DNA of 64,000 nucleotides from Hominilimicola fabiformis (GTDB lineage: Bacteria > Bacillota > Clostridia > UBA1381), in the NCBI RefSeq assembly GCF_020687385.1, contig NZ_JAJEQM010000010.1:1-64000 (forward strand), in the 5' to 3' direction. The position numbers and the translations under genes were made by a program. Positions 34,432-42,579 of this stretch are shown here, one piece after another; positions within the stretch are counted from its first letter, which is position 1, and each line of letters starts with the position of its first letter. Under the pieces are notes generated by a model. The model did not search any database, was not told the DNA's origin, and saw nothing but the letters and a program-made list of their open reading frames with translations.

Positions 34432-34917
34432 TTAGTTGTAAAGGTGCTTTGCTGCCATTTCTGAAATCATCTTTGGAATAGAATTCAATCTGAATGAGTT
34501 TGCTCTCTTGATTACATCACCAGGAGTTAAACTCATCAAGTCAATCGTTCCGTTTGGTACGGCATTGTTAAATGCTATACGTCCCTCACTGCTGCCATCA
34601 GGCTTAGTATTAACACCTTGAAAATTGTATACCGGAAGGTATCCATTTTGTATTGCAGTAAGTAACGGTGCCATTATAACATCATCTCTGATTACCGCTT
34701 CGGTATATGTCAAATCAAATGTTACACCTGTCGGAACAGTTCCCACCAAAATTGAACCAACACCTTGATATTCAGCAGTGTTTACATTCATTGCAACTTT
34801 AAACTCATTGATTTCAGCAAGAAATGTATTAACACCATTAACTTCAACAAATAATTTTCCGTCTTTACCTGTCATTAATTCAGTTGTATCTAATGTACTG
34901 TTGTTTCCAGCTGCCAT
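34432..34917 (-). CDS. xkdM: Tail tube protein (XkdM-like)
   Basis: The 161-residue protein fits the XkdM tube family: GKLFVEVNGVNTFLAEINEFK and VPTGVTFDLTYTEAVIRD. It forms the inner tube of the contractile tail. The start at 34917 has GGAGGG; an earlier GTG/ATG at 34932 lacks a site. Confidence 0.88.
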   Translation of the reverse strand: MAAGNNSTLDTTELMTGKDGKLFVEVNGVNTFLAEINEFKVAMNVNTAEYQGVGSILVGTVPTGVTFDLTYTEAVIRDDVIMAPLLTAIQNGYLPVYNFQGVNTKPDGSSEGRIAFNNAVPNGTIDLMSLTPGDVIKRANSFRLNSIPKMISEMAAKHLYN

Positions 34918-34935
34918 TTTTATTCCCTCCAATCA

Positions 34936-36357
34936 TTAAGAATTTTCGCTGTATTTCCATTTGTAATGAATGAAAATACGCTCTAATGTATCAACATCAA
35001 CTGCATTGACTACGAAATAGCCATAATCGGCGCCGTACCCCTTATTGGTATCAAGCTTAAATGTAGGGTCAATAAGCTTGCCCTCGTCAGCCATGGTATC
35101 AAGCACAGCTTGACCACGTTGGATAACATTTGCAATACCGTCTTTTGTACCATTGACTTTTCCGATTAATTTATCCATTTCACAGTCCAAGCGATAGAAT
35201 GTTTCATGTCTTACTTTTGCTCGTTTGATTTTCTTCCAGCCGTTATCCTGTTTTTCTTCATCAGGATTAATCAGTGTATTAACACCGCTGTCAAAAACAA
35301 CCTTGCCGTCTGCATTAACAGATAGTAGTAACAATCCGTTTCTTACCGCATTTTCGTATTGGCTGTTCTTTAGTCGTTCTGTAAGTTTTGCCGCACCAGG
35401 CATTTCTGTACGAACGATACTTTTACTTGATGGCGTTGCAGCTATAACACCTGCCGCCTTGGCTATTGCCTCAGGTCCGCTGACAGTTTCACCGTCAGAA
35501 TTGATAAAATCGCTTGCAAAATAAACAATAGGATAATTGTCTATCTTAGACGCATTCTCCATTCTCTTGTTTATATCTACACTACCCTTATCACCTATAA
35601 CAGCAATAGCAAGATTACCGTCTTTAAATGACGTATTGATATATTCTATCAGCAATGCTTGTACATCCGAATCGACTGTATCCAGTGCGATTGTGTTATA
35701 GTAATACGGCTCAAATGCTTCAAATGCCGTACTGTAATCGGCTGTCGTAGCGGTAGGATTTTCGCCGCCCTCAAACGGTTGCTGTGAAACGTCTGTAATA
35801 GCGTCTGTAACACCATCTTCAGCCTTTGCAGTAATGTAATTACTCTGAACATCTTCAACGGCTTTTTCCAACGCTTTTGGCTCACCTGTACCGGAAGTGA
35901 ATGTGATTGTTTCAACCTCTTTTGCACCGTCATAAATTACAAGTTCTCTTGTACTCTCTGCACCCAACTTATCTCGTACTGATACAGTAAATTCATGCGT
36001 TCCAGGATATTTAAGTGTCAATGTAACTGCCTTTGTTTCATTCGACTTTAGCTCAATCTTGCCGCTCTTACCGCCTGTTCCTAAACGAACTAAGTACAAC
36101 TTATCTAAGCCGCCATCCATATAAGCCTCTGCCACACTCATTGTACCGCCTGTGCCATATGTATTTTTCATAGTAACATCAGATGTTCCAATTTCATGAA
36201 TGGTGACTTCATTCAGCGGTCCCCAATCAGATTTAATAGGCAATGCTCCTATACCGTCTAAAGCAGACGCTACCGCATTGTTGACATTACCGTTACTTGA
36301 ACGTCTGTAAACACCGGCACGAGGGTACTCCTTACCGTCTTCATAAACATATCCCAT
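34936..36357 (-). CDS. xkdK: Tail sheath protein (XkdK-like)
   Basis: The 473-residue protein is a contractile-tail sheath: early PRAGVYRRSSNG and GPLNEVTIHEIG, and a C-terminal domain with DVDTLERIFIHYKWKY. The middle (about 110-190) is an inserted beta-rich domain (HEFTVSVRDKLGAES). It shows the prophage is myovirus-like. Next to the tube gene, as usual. Confidence 0.9.
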   Translation of the reverse strand: MGYVYEDGKEYPRAGVYRRSSNGNVNNAVASALDGIGALPIKSDWGPLNEVTIHEIGTSDVTMKNTYGTGGTMSVAEAYMDGGLDKLYLVRLGTGGKSGKIELKSNETKAVTLTLKYPGTHEFTVSVRDKLGAESTRELVIYDGAKEVETITFTSGTGEPKALEKAVEDVQSNYITAKAEDGVTDAITDVSQQPFEGGENPTATTADYSTAFEAFEPYYYNTIALDTVDSDVQALLIEYINTSFKDGNLAIAVIGDKGSVDINKRMENASKIDNYPIVYFASDFINSDGETVSGPEAIAKAAGVIAATPSSKSIVRTEMPGAAKLTERLKNSQYENAVRNGLLLLSVNADGKVVFDSGVNTLINPDEEKQDNGWKKIKRAKVRHETFYRLDCEMDKLIGKVNGTKDGIANVIQRGQAVLDTMADEGKLIDPTFKLDTNKGYGADYGYFVVNAVDVDTLERIFIHYKWKYSENS

Positions 36358-36359
36358 GC

Positions 36360-36602
36360 TTATTTTACCTCCTTATTTTTAAATTTTGATACAATCTCTT
36401 TAGCTTCTTCCAACGTAAACAAATCTTTATCTGACATTGAAAGTGCTGTACGAATAATAACCTTATTCGTATTAAATTCATTTTCTGCTTTTGATAATTC
36501 ATCAACGGTATATCTTGATACAGATGATGTTTTTACCCTTGCAGAGTTCTTTTCAGCTGGCACATCTGCTGTTTTTTCATCTTTTACAGTTTTGGTTGCC
36601 AT
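36360..36602 (-). CDS. Small hypothetical protein before the sheath gene
   Basis: The 80-residue protein has a disordered, lysine- and alanine-rich N terminus and a helical C terminus (SMSDKDLFTLEEAKEIVSKF). It stands where PBSX-type phages keep a small gene of unknown role (XkdJ position). GGAGG precedes the start. Confidence 0.6.
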   Translation of the reverse strand: MATKTVKDEKTADVPAEKNSARVKTSSVSRYTVDELSKAENEFNTNKVIIRTALSMSDKDLFTLEEAKEIVSKFKNKEVK

Positions 36603-36623
36603 AAGATTACCTCCTTAACAAAA

Positions 36624-36650
36624 AAGAACGCCTTTAAATAAGACGTTCTT
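36624..36650 (-). terminator. Intra-operon terminator before the sheath block
   Basis: AAGAACG and CGTTCTT flank a 13-base loop; in the minus direction T6 follows. It lies between the tail-completion gene and the small pre-sheath gene. Confidence 0.65.
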
Positions 36651-37518
36651 AATCATTTATTTTAATATGTTTCAATAATTCTGAATCAGGCTCTTTGCGC
36701 AATACGCAATAATCACCTTCAACAGATAATTGACCGACTCTTAATTCATCAGCTCCAAGCTGAAGTTGATTGTTATTATCAACACGCATCCATGTTCCAT
36801 CAGGAAATTGTAATACCTTTTTTTGATTTAGCTTAGTACACATCATACTCGCAATAGCATTAGAAACAGCTATATCTTCTGTAAAGATATGAGCATTCAT
36901 TACAGCAGTGTACCAATCACCTGCATACATGCTAGGTATTCGTTCACAATTACCTACCTTTGATTTTCGCCAGTACACCGCAGGAATATCCTTTTGAGGT
37001 TTCCATACGGTCGGAATATCTTCATCATATCCTATCAGTTTTACATCGGGTAGTAATTTTCGTGTCCATTCATTAACCAGTTTAATCGGATCAGGCTCGC
37101 AGGTTTGTTGATTAGGAAACGCAAGTAGTGTAAACAATACCGCCGCAACGGTTATTTTTTTGTCCGCAACATCAACGTATCGTGTAGAATTCCATTTCGC
37201 AAGAATTGTTGTTTCCGACTTACCGCTAAAGAAATAGCCGTCTACATTTGTTTTGACCGTTTCTGCTATTGCTTCAATCTCTGATGTGTCTTGTAAATAC
37301 ACATCAATTTCTACTGTACCACTGATTTTACGTTCTGTGTCGGATTGCATATTTGCAAAAAATACAATTCGTCCATATTGTACGTTATCGTTCCATAAAT
37401 CAGACATATCGTCAGGGGCTGTCTGATTAAAAATCGCAGGCTCATCATCATATTTAGTTAAATATGATGTTATATCGGAACATTTCCTTAGATGATTATT
37501 TAAAATTTCTTCAAACAT
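36649..37518 (-). CDS. Tail terminator/completion-type protein with long C-terminal half
   Basis: The 289-residue protein begins with a domain typical of tail-terminator positions (FEEILNNHLRKCSDITSYLT, then ISGTVEIDVYLQDTSEIEAI, up to about 120). A second domain follows with several tryptophans (IPTVWKPQKDIPAVYWRK). The start at 37518 has AAAGGAG; the extension to 37656 overlaps the previous gene and is rejected. Function is assigned from position between HK97-gp10-like and sheath genes. Confidence 0.6.
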   Translation of the reverse strand: MFEEILNNHLRKCSDITSYLTKYDDEPAIFNQTAPDDMSDLWNDNVQYGRIVFFANMQSDTERKISGTVEIDVYLQDTSEIEAIAETVKTNVDGYFFSGKSETTILAKWNSTRYVDVADKKITVAAVLFTLLAFPNQQTCEPDPIKLVNEWTRKLLPDVKLIGYDEDIPTVWKPQKDIPAVYWRKSKVGNCERIPSMYAGDWYTAVMNAHIFTEDIAVSNAIASMMCTKLNQKKVLQFPDGTWMRVDNNNQLQLGADELRVGQLSVEGDYCVLRKEPDSELLKHIKIND

Positions 37519-37531
37519 AAATCTTTCTCCT

Positions 37532-37888
37532 TTAATATAGTTCACTGTATATTGCAATAGCTTGCGGCAATGCGTCTTCTGCAATGCGGTCACAGTGTGG
37601 TCTTGCTGCCATCTTACTTGTACCGTCTTCCAAAAACGGACCGTACAAACAATCACTTGTTACTTTCGCTGTAAATGACATTCCGTTGCTTTCTGTTGAT
37701 GAAACAAAAGAATTACGGTAATTTCCCGTTCTCACTCCCGGTGGTTGACCTGGAGCAGATACACCGCCGCCTGCCATCACATTAAAAACAGAATTTCGCA
37801 ATGCACTTGATACTCGTGCAGTTCTTCCCGGCAACTGTGCTTTTATCTTATCAAGTTCAGCTTGAACAATAATTTCAATGCTAATCAT
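37532..37888 (-). CDS. xkdI: HK97 gp10-family protein (XkdI-like)
   Basis: The 118-residue protein fits the HK97-gp10 fold: PGRTARVSSALRNSVFNVM, GQPPGVRTGNYRNSF and YGPFLEDGTSKMAARPH (the GTxxMxARP motif). It is a neck/tail-completion protein. Its ATG overlaps the upstream stop by four bases. Confidence 0.88.
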   Translation of the reverse strand: MISIEIIVQAELDKIKAQLPGRTARVSSALRNSVFNVMAGGGVSAPGQPPGVRTGNYRNSFVSSTESNGMSFTAKVTSDCLYGPFLEDGTSKMAARPHCDRIAEDALPQAIAIYSELY

Positions 37889-38238
37889 TTTATATCAAAC
37901 CTTTCCTCAACATAATAAATCATAGATACATTAAGGCTACCTGCATTATCTACACCCTGAACATAAAATTTACGTCCGTCTGGGAACACAAGATAATCGG
38001 TAGCCTTTGCTTTTACCGTTGCTCCATATTGTACAACTGTATGTGTTATAGGGTGCTGATTTTGCCGCCATTCTTCTTTTTCGCGTTGACTTGCCTCGGC
38101 AGCAATACCCAAAAATGCTTGTTCGGCAGGTTGGTATCCTACTTCTGTCACACGTCCGCTGGCTGTTTTCCCATGTCTTTTTATATAAATTTCTACCTCT
38201 TGAAATCCATATCCAGGTACAATATTTGCTGTGAACAT
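37885..38238 (-). CDS. Head closure-type protein (XkdH-like)
   Basis: The 117-residue beta-rich protein (GYGFQEVEIYIKRHGKTASGRV; YLVFPDGRKFYVQGVDNAG) occupies the head-closure position between connector and gp10-like genes. Assignment from synteny and fold-like pattern. Confidence 0.65.
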   Translation of the reverse strand: MFTANIVPGYGFQEVEIYIKRHGKTASGRVTEVGYQPAEQAFLGIAAEASQREKEEWRQNQHPITHTVVQYGATVKAKATDYLVFPDGRKFYVQGVDNAGSLNVSMIYYVEERFDIK

Positions 38239-38240
38239 AA

Positions 38241-38639
38241 TTACTCGCCCTTTCTGCTGTTACTGTGCATATCCTCATAAAAATACGGTGGTCTTACCTG
38301 TCCGTAATCATTTCCCGATACGGGCGGAACAGAAATACTTGCTTCATTCTTCAATCGGTTATAGAGGTCTTTCCATACCTCTACTCTACTTGAAAAATCA
38401 TACGACACAGGACCTATTTTTGTAGTGCAAGAGTGTGCAAACTTCATTAGAATAGCTTCCAACGCTGCTAATTTAGCACGTTTCCAATGTCTGTTCATAT
38501 CCAAAACCGCTTGATACTCCTCATCCGACAAAGCCGCTGTCAACTCTGCTGGATTGAATGTTGTATCTCCCAGTTCAAACCTCAATCGGTCAACTCCGTT
38601 TTCCGTAATTGCATTGGGATTATATGAGTATCTCGGCAT
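38241..38639 (-). CDS. Head-tail connector/adaptor protein
   Basis: The 132-residue helical protein (RLRFELGDTTFNPAELTAALSDEEY) has the start of the gp6/gp15-like head-tail adaptor family. It lies downstream of the capsid gene, as adaptors do. Overlaps its upstream neighbour by one base. Confidence 0.7.
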   Translation of the reverse strand: MPRYSYNPNAITENGVDRLRFELGDTTFNPAELTAALSDEEYQAVLDMNRHWKRAKLAALEAILMKFAHSCTTKIGPVSYDFSSRVEVWKDLYNRLKNEASISVPPVSGNDYGQVRPPYFYEDMHSNSRKGE

Positions 38640-39049
38640 TACTCATCACCGCCACTATCTTCTTCCTGCTCTGTTGTATGCTTTGAAATTGCCGCTAAAA
38701 CGGTTTTTCTCGTATCAACTGCGCCTAATACGTCACATACAGAATCACTGTTAATATTCTTTATATATTCCGCCGCATCTGTGGCCGACATTTGAAGTAC
38801 ACGGAAAATTTCTGTTACATCGTCCGCAGTACAATTAATGCTTTTTCCGTCTTGTGATAAAATCGGTATCGATACAACAAATTGTATCGGTTCAACCATT
38901 TCCTCTGCATTAATAGGTAACTCGCATAGGATACCGTATCTAACCAGCTTTAACCCCTCATATGCGGACAATTCATCAGGCTGAATTATATCACCTTTGT
39001 TATAGTTTTTACCGCCAATACGGCAAGATTTAAGTGCTGTGTATCTCAT
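38639..39049 (-). CDS. Hypothetical phage head-region protein
   Basis: The 136-residue protein has an N-terminal segment (YTALKSCRIGGKNYNKGDII) like small head-fibre or structural proteins of this phage group. The rest is an acidic helical domain. No firm family. Confidence 0.5.
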   Translation of the reverse strand: MRYTALKSCRIGGKNYNKGDIIQPDELSAYEGLKLVRYGILCELPINAEEMVEPIQFVVSIPILSQDGKSINCTADDVTEIFRVLQMSATDAAEYIKNINSDSVCDVLGAVDTRKTVLAAISKHTTEQEEDSGGDE

Positions 39050-39070
39050 ATATTAGTCACACCCCTTAAA

Positions 39071-40093
39071 TCAATTTTTAGGAGTAACGGCATTTTGGAA
39101 ATAGAAACCTAAGTCCTTGCACACGATTTCCATATCTTGCGCAATCATACCGCCGATGTAATGAGAATATGTTCCCTCATCGCCCTCCCATTCAATGATA
39201 GGAAGAACATTTCCTGTACCCATATCCCAACGGAATGTATATCCGGCAGTTGGCTCATCAATCATTGGCGTAGATGTTGCATATGCCAAAAGCATTGCGT
39301 TTTCATCACAAATAAAGCCTGTATTTTCTTCTTCGCCAAGATTTGCACTATTCCATATAGCGTCAAATACAACAACCTCGTCTACACCCAAAATAGCAGC
39401 CAATGATTTTGTTGTAACCATTGCAGGTGAGGCTGTGTTACCGCCGTAAATAACACGATTCATTACGTCAGGGTGATTAATTAGTGCGTCAAATACACGC
39501 TGACCCAATCCAAGTTTATTAGGTTTTCTACCCGTTGTCCTTTTGATTTCTGTAATGCAATCTCCAATAAACTTAATCGGACTTGAATTATCATTATCAA
39601 ATGATACAAAATCAGTAGAACTTGAACTTGCCGATGTACCACCTGTTAAATCAGTACCCCATACGCCCTTTTTAAAATATTGTTGTGCAAATGTTTTATT
39701 TTGGTGAATAAATATCTGTTCAGCGATAACTTTCGACTTGTTTTGACGAAAATTCATTATTCCTTTTGCTCCCATACGCTCTATATCTGATTGAATAATG
39801 TTATCATAACCTACAATAATTTGGTCAGGCGTACACTTATAATCATCAGTATCGTAACTGAAAACGGTAGGATCTACTTTACCAAGAATAGGCTTAGGAC
39901 GAACATTATCTCTTAACAAATCTTCTTTTGAAAATTTATAATATGCTGCTCTCGAAAGCGTTACTGGTATTTCAGGAAAAAATGATGTTGCACCGCCACT
40001 CTTACTTTGAAAATATGCCGTACTGATATTCGTAAGCGGAACATTGATAGGTGTTTTACCCTTTCTTATTCTATCAAAAACTTCTGTACCCAT
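39071..40093 (-). CDS. Major capsid protein
   Basis: The 340-residue protein is the likely HK97-fold capsid subunit (XkdG-type/gpE-like), with EVFDRIRKGKTPINVPLTNI, DIERMGAKGIMNFRQNKSK and IYGGNTASPAMVTTKSLAAI. It follows protease, scaffold and decoration genes. AAAGGAGG precedes the ATG. Confidence 0.85.
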   Translation of the reverse strand: MGTEVFDRIRKGKTPINVPLTNISTAYFQSKSGGATSFFPEIPVTLSRAAYYKFSKEDLLRDNVRPKPILGKVDPTVFSYDTDDYKCTPDQIIVGYDNIIQSDIERMGAKGIMNFRQNKSKVIAEQIFIHQNKTFAQQYFKKGVWGTDLTGGTSASSSSTDFVSFDNDNSSPIKFIGDCITEIKRTTGRKPNKLGLGQRVFDALINHPDVMNRVIYGGNTASPAMVTTKSLAAILGVDEVVVFDAIWNSANLGEEENTGFICDENAMLLAYATSTPMIDEPTAGYTFRWDMGTGNVLPIIEWEGDEGTYSHYIGGMIAQDMEIVCKDLGFYFQNAVTPKN

Positions 40094-40497
40094 TATTTAG
40101 CCTCCTTTTTATAATAGTCAACTCTTTTGACTGTTCCCATTGCGTTTGCGTTGCAATCATTCATTGCTATTGCACACACAAAATCACCTGCCTCAGCGGC
40201 AACCAATGTACCGTCCGAACCAGGTGTTAATTCTGTTCCTGCTGTTACTGTGGCACTTATAGCCGCAATACCGACAGCAAATATTTGATATGTAACATTA
40301 TCGCCTTTTGAAACGTCCGCCTCATTGTCAATAGTAACAATACCGATAGGCATTTCCCCTTTGGTATTACAAATTTCCAATAGTCCGTCACTGTTCAACT
40401 TAACAGCTTTACCAGCGACGTTTTCCATATCTTCAGCCGCAACACTGACACGGGTAGTTGATGTATTAATTCCGTTTGTAATATATTGCTTTGCCAT
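40093..40497 (-). CDS. DUF2190-like capsid decoration protein
   Basis: The 134-residue protein (VSVAAEDMENVAGKAVKLNSDG; GIVTIDNEADVSKGDNVTYQ; GDFVCAIAMNDC) has the beta-sandwich pattern of head-stabilising or decoration proteins. Directly upstream of the capsid gene. The start at 40497 has GGAGG. Confidence 0.75.
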   Translation of the reverse strand: MAKQYITNGINTSTTRVSVAAEDMENVAGKAVKLNSDGLLEICNTKGEMPIGIVTIDNEADVSKGDNVTYQIFAVGIAAISATVTAGTELTPGSDGTLVAAEAGDFVCAIAMNDCNANAMGTVKRVDYYKKEAK

Positions 40498-40502
40498 TAA
40501 TA

Positions 40503-41552
40503 TCAACCTCCAATCTCATTATCATAGTCTTCCATAAGTTCGGGGTGTGTTTCCCACGTTTTTGCCATAGCCTCTGTGTCACTCATTGTTGGATTTGATT
40601 TCTTAATCTCATCGGCAATAGCACGAGCTTTGGCAATGGCAGTAGAACCGGATACATCAGAATGACCGCTCTTGCCGATTTCGGTGAATGCGCCCGACTT
40701 CTCTACCGCCTCAACCGCCATATCCAACACACCAATCATGTCTTGATATGCTGTACCGCCTGCGGCTTTCAAGCTTTTTAGTGTAGGTACGAGTTCTTCA
40801 GACTTTTTGCCTATAACTTCGTACTTTTTCGCAATAGCTGTAATTTCTCTTTCTTCCGACTCGTCACGAGCCTTTCTTAAGCTTTTAAGTTCGGCCGCAA
40901 CCGCCGGATGAAGTCCCTTATAAATATCTTCTGGATCATGATTTATCGGTTCATCCTTAATCTTCTTAACGTCCTTGTCGTCTTTATTGTCATTTTTGCC
41001 ATTGTCATCATCTTCAGGCTTCGTTATACCAGCCTTATTAACGATAGCCTCCAACTGCTTCTTTTCTTCATCAGTTAGCTTATCCTTATCAATATCTTCA
41101 ATTTTCATATCATTATCAGCTCCTTCATTATTACTTTTTAATATACCGAGTGTTTCTGCCTTTAATGCCTTCACAATCGTGGCTGTTTGTGGTTCTTCCG
41201 AACCTGTCGCAACATAGTCACTTACACTGCCGCCGCTCCATTTTTCTGTTGAAAGTGTAGCGGCACCGTAAAATTCTTCAAGACTTTTATCCATTGCAGA
41301 TTTTTTATCTGTAACGTTATCATCTCTAAGAATTGAAATAAGACTACTACTTAGCGATTCTGTGTATTGCCATATTTGCCTAACTACATCGTCCAATTTA
41401 ATATCCTTTAATTTTGCAGCAAAACTTTCAGCCTCACCGCTCTTTCTTATAGGAGTTTTAGACTTGTACATTGTAACAAATGCGTCAGGATTGGCACCCT
41501 CCGGCACTAAATCAACCTTTGTAATATTCAAATTTTTTAACTTATTTGGCAT
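40503..41552 (-). CDS. Capsid scaffold protein with protease-linked N terminus
   Basis: The 349-residue protein opens with NITKVDLVPEGANPDAFVT, a segment seen at the end of XkdF-type prohead proteases and their partners. A charged, coiled-coil-rich body (DDDNGKNDNKDDKDVKKIKDE) follows, as expected for a scaffold. It overlaps the protease gene by 11 bases and is ahead of capsid. Confidence 0.7.
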   Translation of the reverse strand: MPNKLKNLNITKVDLVPEGANPDAFVTMYKSKTPIRKSGEAESFAAKLKDIKLDDVVRQIWQYTESLSSSLISILRDDNVTDKKSAMDKSLEEFYGAATLSTEKWSGGSVSDYVATGSEEPQTATIVKALKAETLGILKSNNEGADNDMKIEDIDKDKLTDEEKKQLEAIVNKAGITKPEDDDNGKNDNKDDKDVKKIKDEPINHDPEDIYKGLHPAVAAELKSLRKARDESEEREITAIAKKYEVIGKKSEELVPTLKSLKAAGGTAYQDMIGVLDMAVEAVEKSGAFTEIGKSGHSDVSGSTAIAKARAIADEIKKSNPTMSDTEAMAKTWETHPELMEDYDNEIGG

Positions 41553-42006
41553 TACCCTCTACCTCCTCTCTGATAGCCTCACCCTCAATACTGAACATTG
41601 AGTATGTACCATCTTTAACTTTTTTCCACACGCTTTCATCCGTCACATGAAAACCTATCCACCAACCGTCAGCTAATGCATCTTCAGGCAAACCTAATGC
41701 TTTGAGTTTTTCTTTTGTGAACACCATGCTTTCAATCATTGTGGCTACACCGCCACGTTCATGAAGTTCGCCACCGTCACCATAAAACTCAACATAACGA
41801 TAAACTGCTTTTTCAAGTTCGTCAATATCAATAATATCTTCCTGCCAATCGGTGATTTTTTCGCCGTTGGCACGAGCCGATACATTCGCCCAACCAAATA
41901 CCAATCGTTGTTCTTCATATGATTTCTGTACATTGAAACGTGCCTTTACTACCTTTTCAGGTTCATCCCTTGCCTTGTGAATGATGTAATCATTAAAACT
42001 TTTCAA
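41542..42006 (-). CDS. xkdF: XkdF-like prohead protease
   Basis: The 154-residue protein fits the XkdF family: LVFGWANVSARANG, GELHERGGVA (candidate catalytic His), WWIGFHVTDESVW and GTYSMFSIEGEA (candidate catalytic Ser). It would process capsid and scaffold. The start is a TTG at 42006 nine bases after AGGAGG, an unusual start codon; no ATG is in a suitable place. Confidence 0.82.
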   Translation of the reverse strand: MKSFNDYIIHKARDEPEKVVKARFNVQKSYEEQRLVFGWANVSARANGEKITDWQEDIIDIDELEKAVYRYVEFYGDGGELHERGGVATMIESMVFTKEKLKALGLPEDALADGWWIGFHVTDESVWKKVKDGTYSMFSIEGEAIREEVEGNAK

Positions 42007-42039
42007 TTTAATCAGCCTCCTAAAATTTACTTGAAAATA

Positions 42040-42261
42040 TTATGTATTTATTGTAGGTTCATTAAACAAAGGAATCTTTAAAACCAAGTATGCTAATTCT
42101 CCTAATTCTTTACGAATTTCATACTCTGATACAATATTAGTTAAATCAATTTCATTTAGTTTAATTCTCGCACCTGAATAGAATTCATTCTTATCTTCGT
42201 GCATTGTAGGTATCATTTCTGGTGTTATAGAAACTTTTAAATTCTTAGCATTTAGTCCCAT
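42040..42261 (-). CDS. Small hypothetical protein between MuF module and protease
   Basis: The 73-residue protein (LKVSITPEMIPTMHEDKNE; EIRKELGELAYLVLKIPLF) is unrecognised. It has a strong AAAGGAGG site. A terminator separates it from the MuF module. It may be a structural protein of this phage group rather than an immunity protein. Confidence 0.5.
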   Translation of the reverse strand: MGLNAKNLKVSITPEMIPTMHEDKNEFYSGARIKLNEIDLTNIVSEYEIRKELGELAYLVLKIPLFNEPTINT

Positions 42262-42296
42262 AATTCTTTACCTCCTTTATTTTTGTGCAACAAAAA

Positions 42297-42323
42297 AACA
42301 CGCTGATTTAAAACCAACGTGTT
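42297..42323 (-). terminator. Terminator closing the MuF-toxin module
   Basis: AACACGtTG and CAgCGTGTT form a stem with a nine-base loop, followed by T7 in the minus direction, 26 bases after the 76-residue gene stop. Confidence 0.75.
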
Positions 42324-42348
42324 AATTTATAAATTTCATTTTTAAACA

Positions 42349-42579
42349 TTATTCAATTTCAATTTCATCCGCTATATCACTTAATGAACGTCCATCAAAA
42401 ATGGTATCATTCATTAAATCATCTATATCCGAATATATCTTCACAATGTCATTATAACCCACTTCAAATTTAGTCCTACTCCATGGATTGATACAACAAG
42501 TCTTATTGTCATATTCGAATACCACATCTTGTACAAGCGATAATATTAAATTTTTTATTTCTTCTGAATTTAATTTCAT
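42349..42579 (-). CDS. Small acidic protein, candidate immunity protein of the MuF toxin
   Basis: The 76-residue acidic protein (VQDVVFEYDNKTCCINPWSRT; YSDIDDLMNDTIFDG) has its ATG overlapping the stop of the MuF gene (ATGA), so the two are cotranslated. It is followed by a terminator. Small acidic proteins coupled to toxin genes are usually immunity proteins; here that is inferred from position, size and charge. No family recognised. Confidence 0.5.
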   Translation of the reverse strand: MKLNSEEIKNLILSLVQDVVFEYDNKTCCINPWSRTKFEVGYNDIVKIYSDIDDLMNDTIFDGRSLSDIADEIEIE

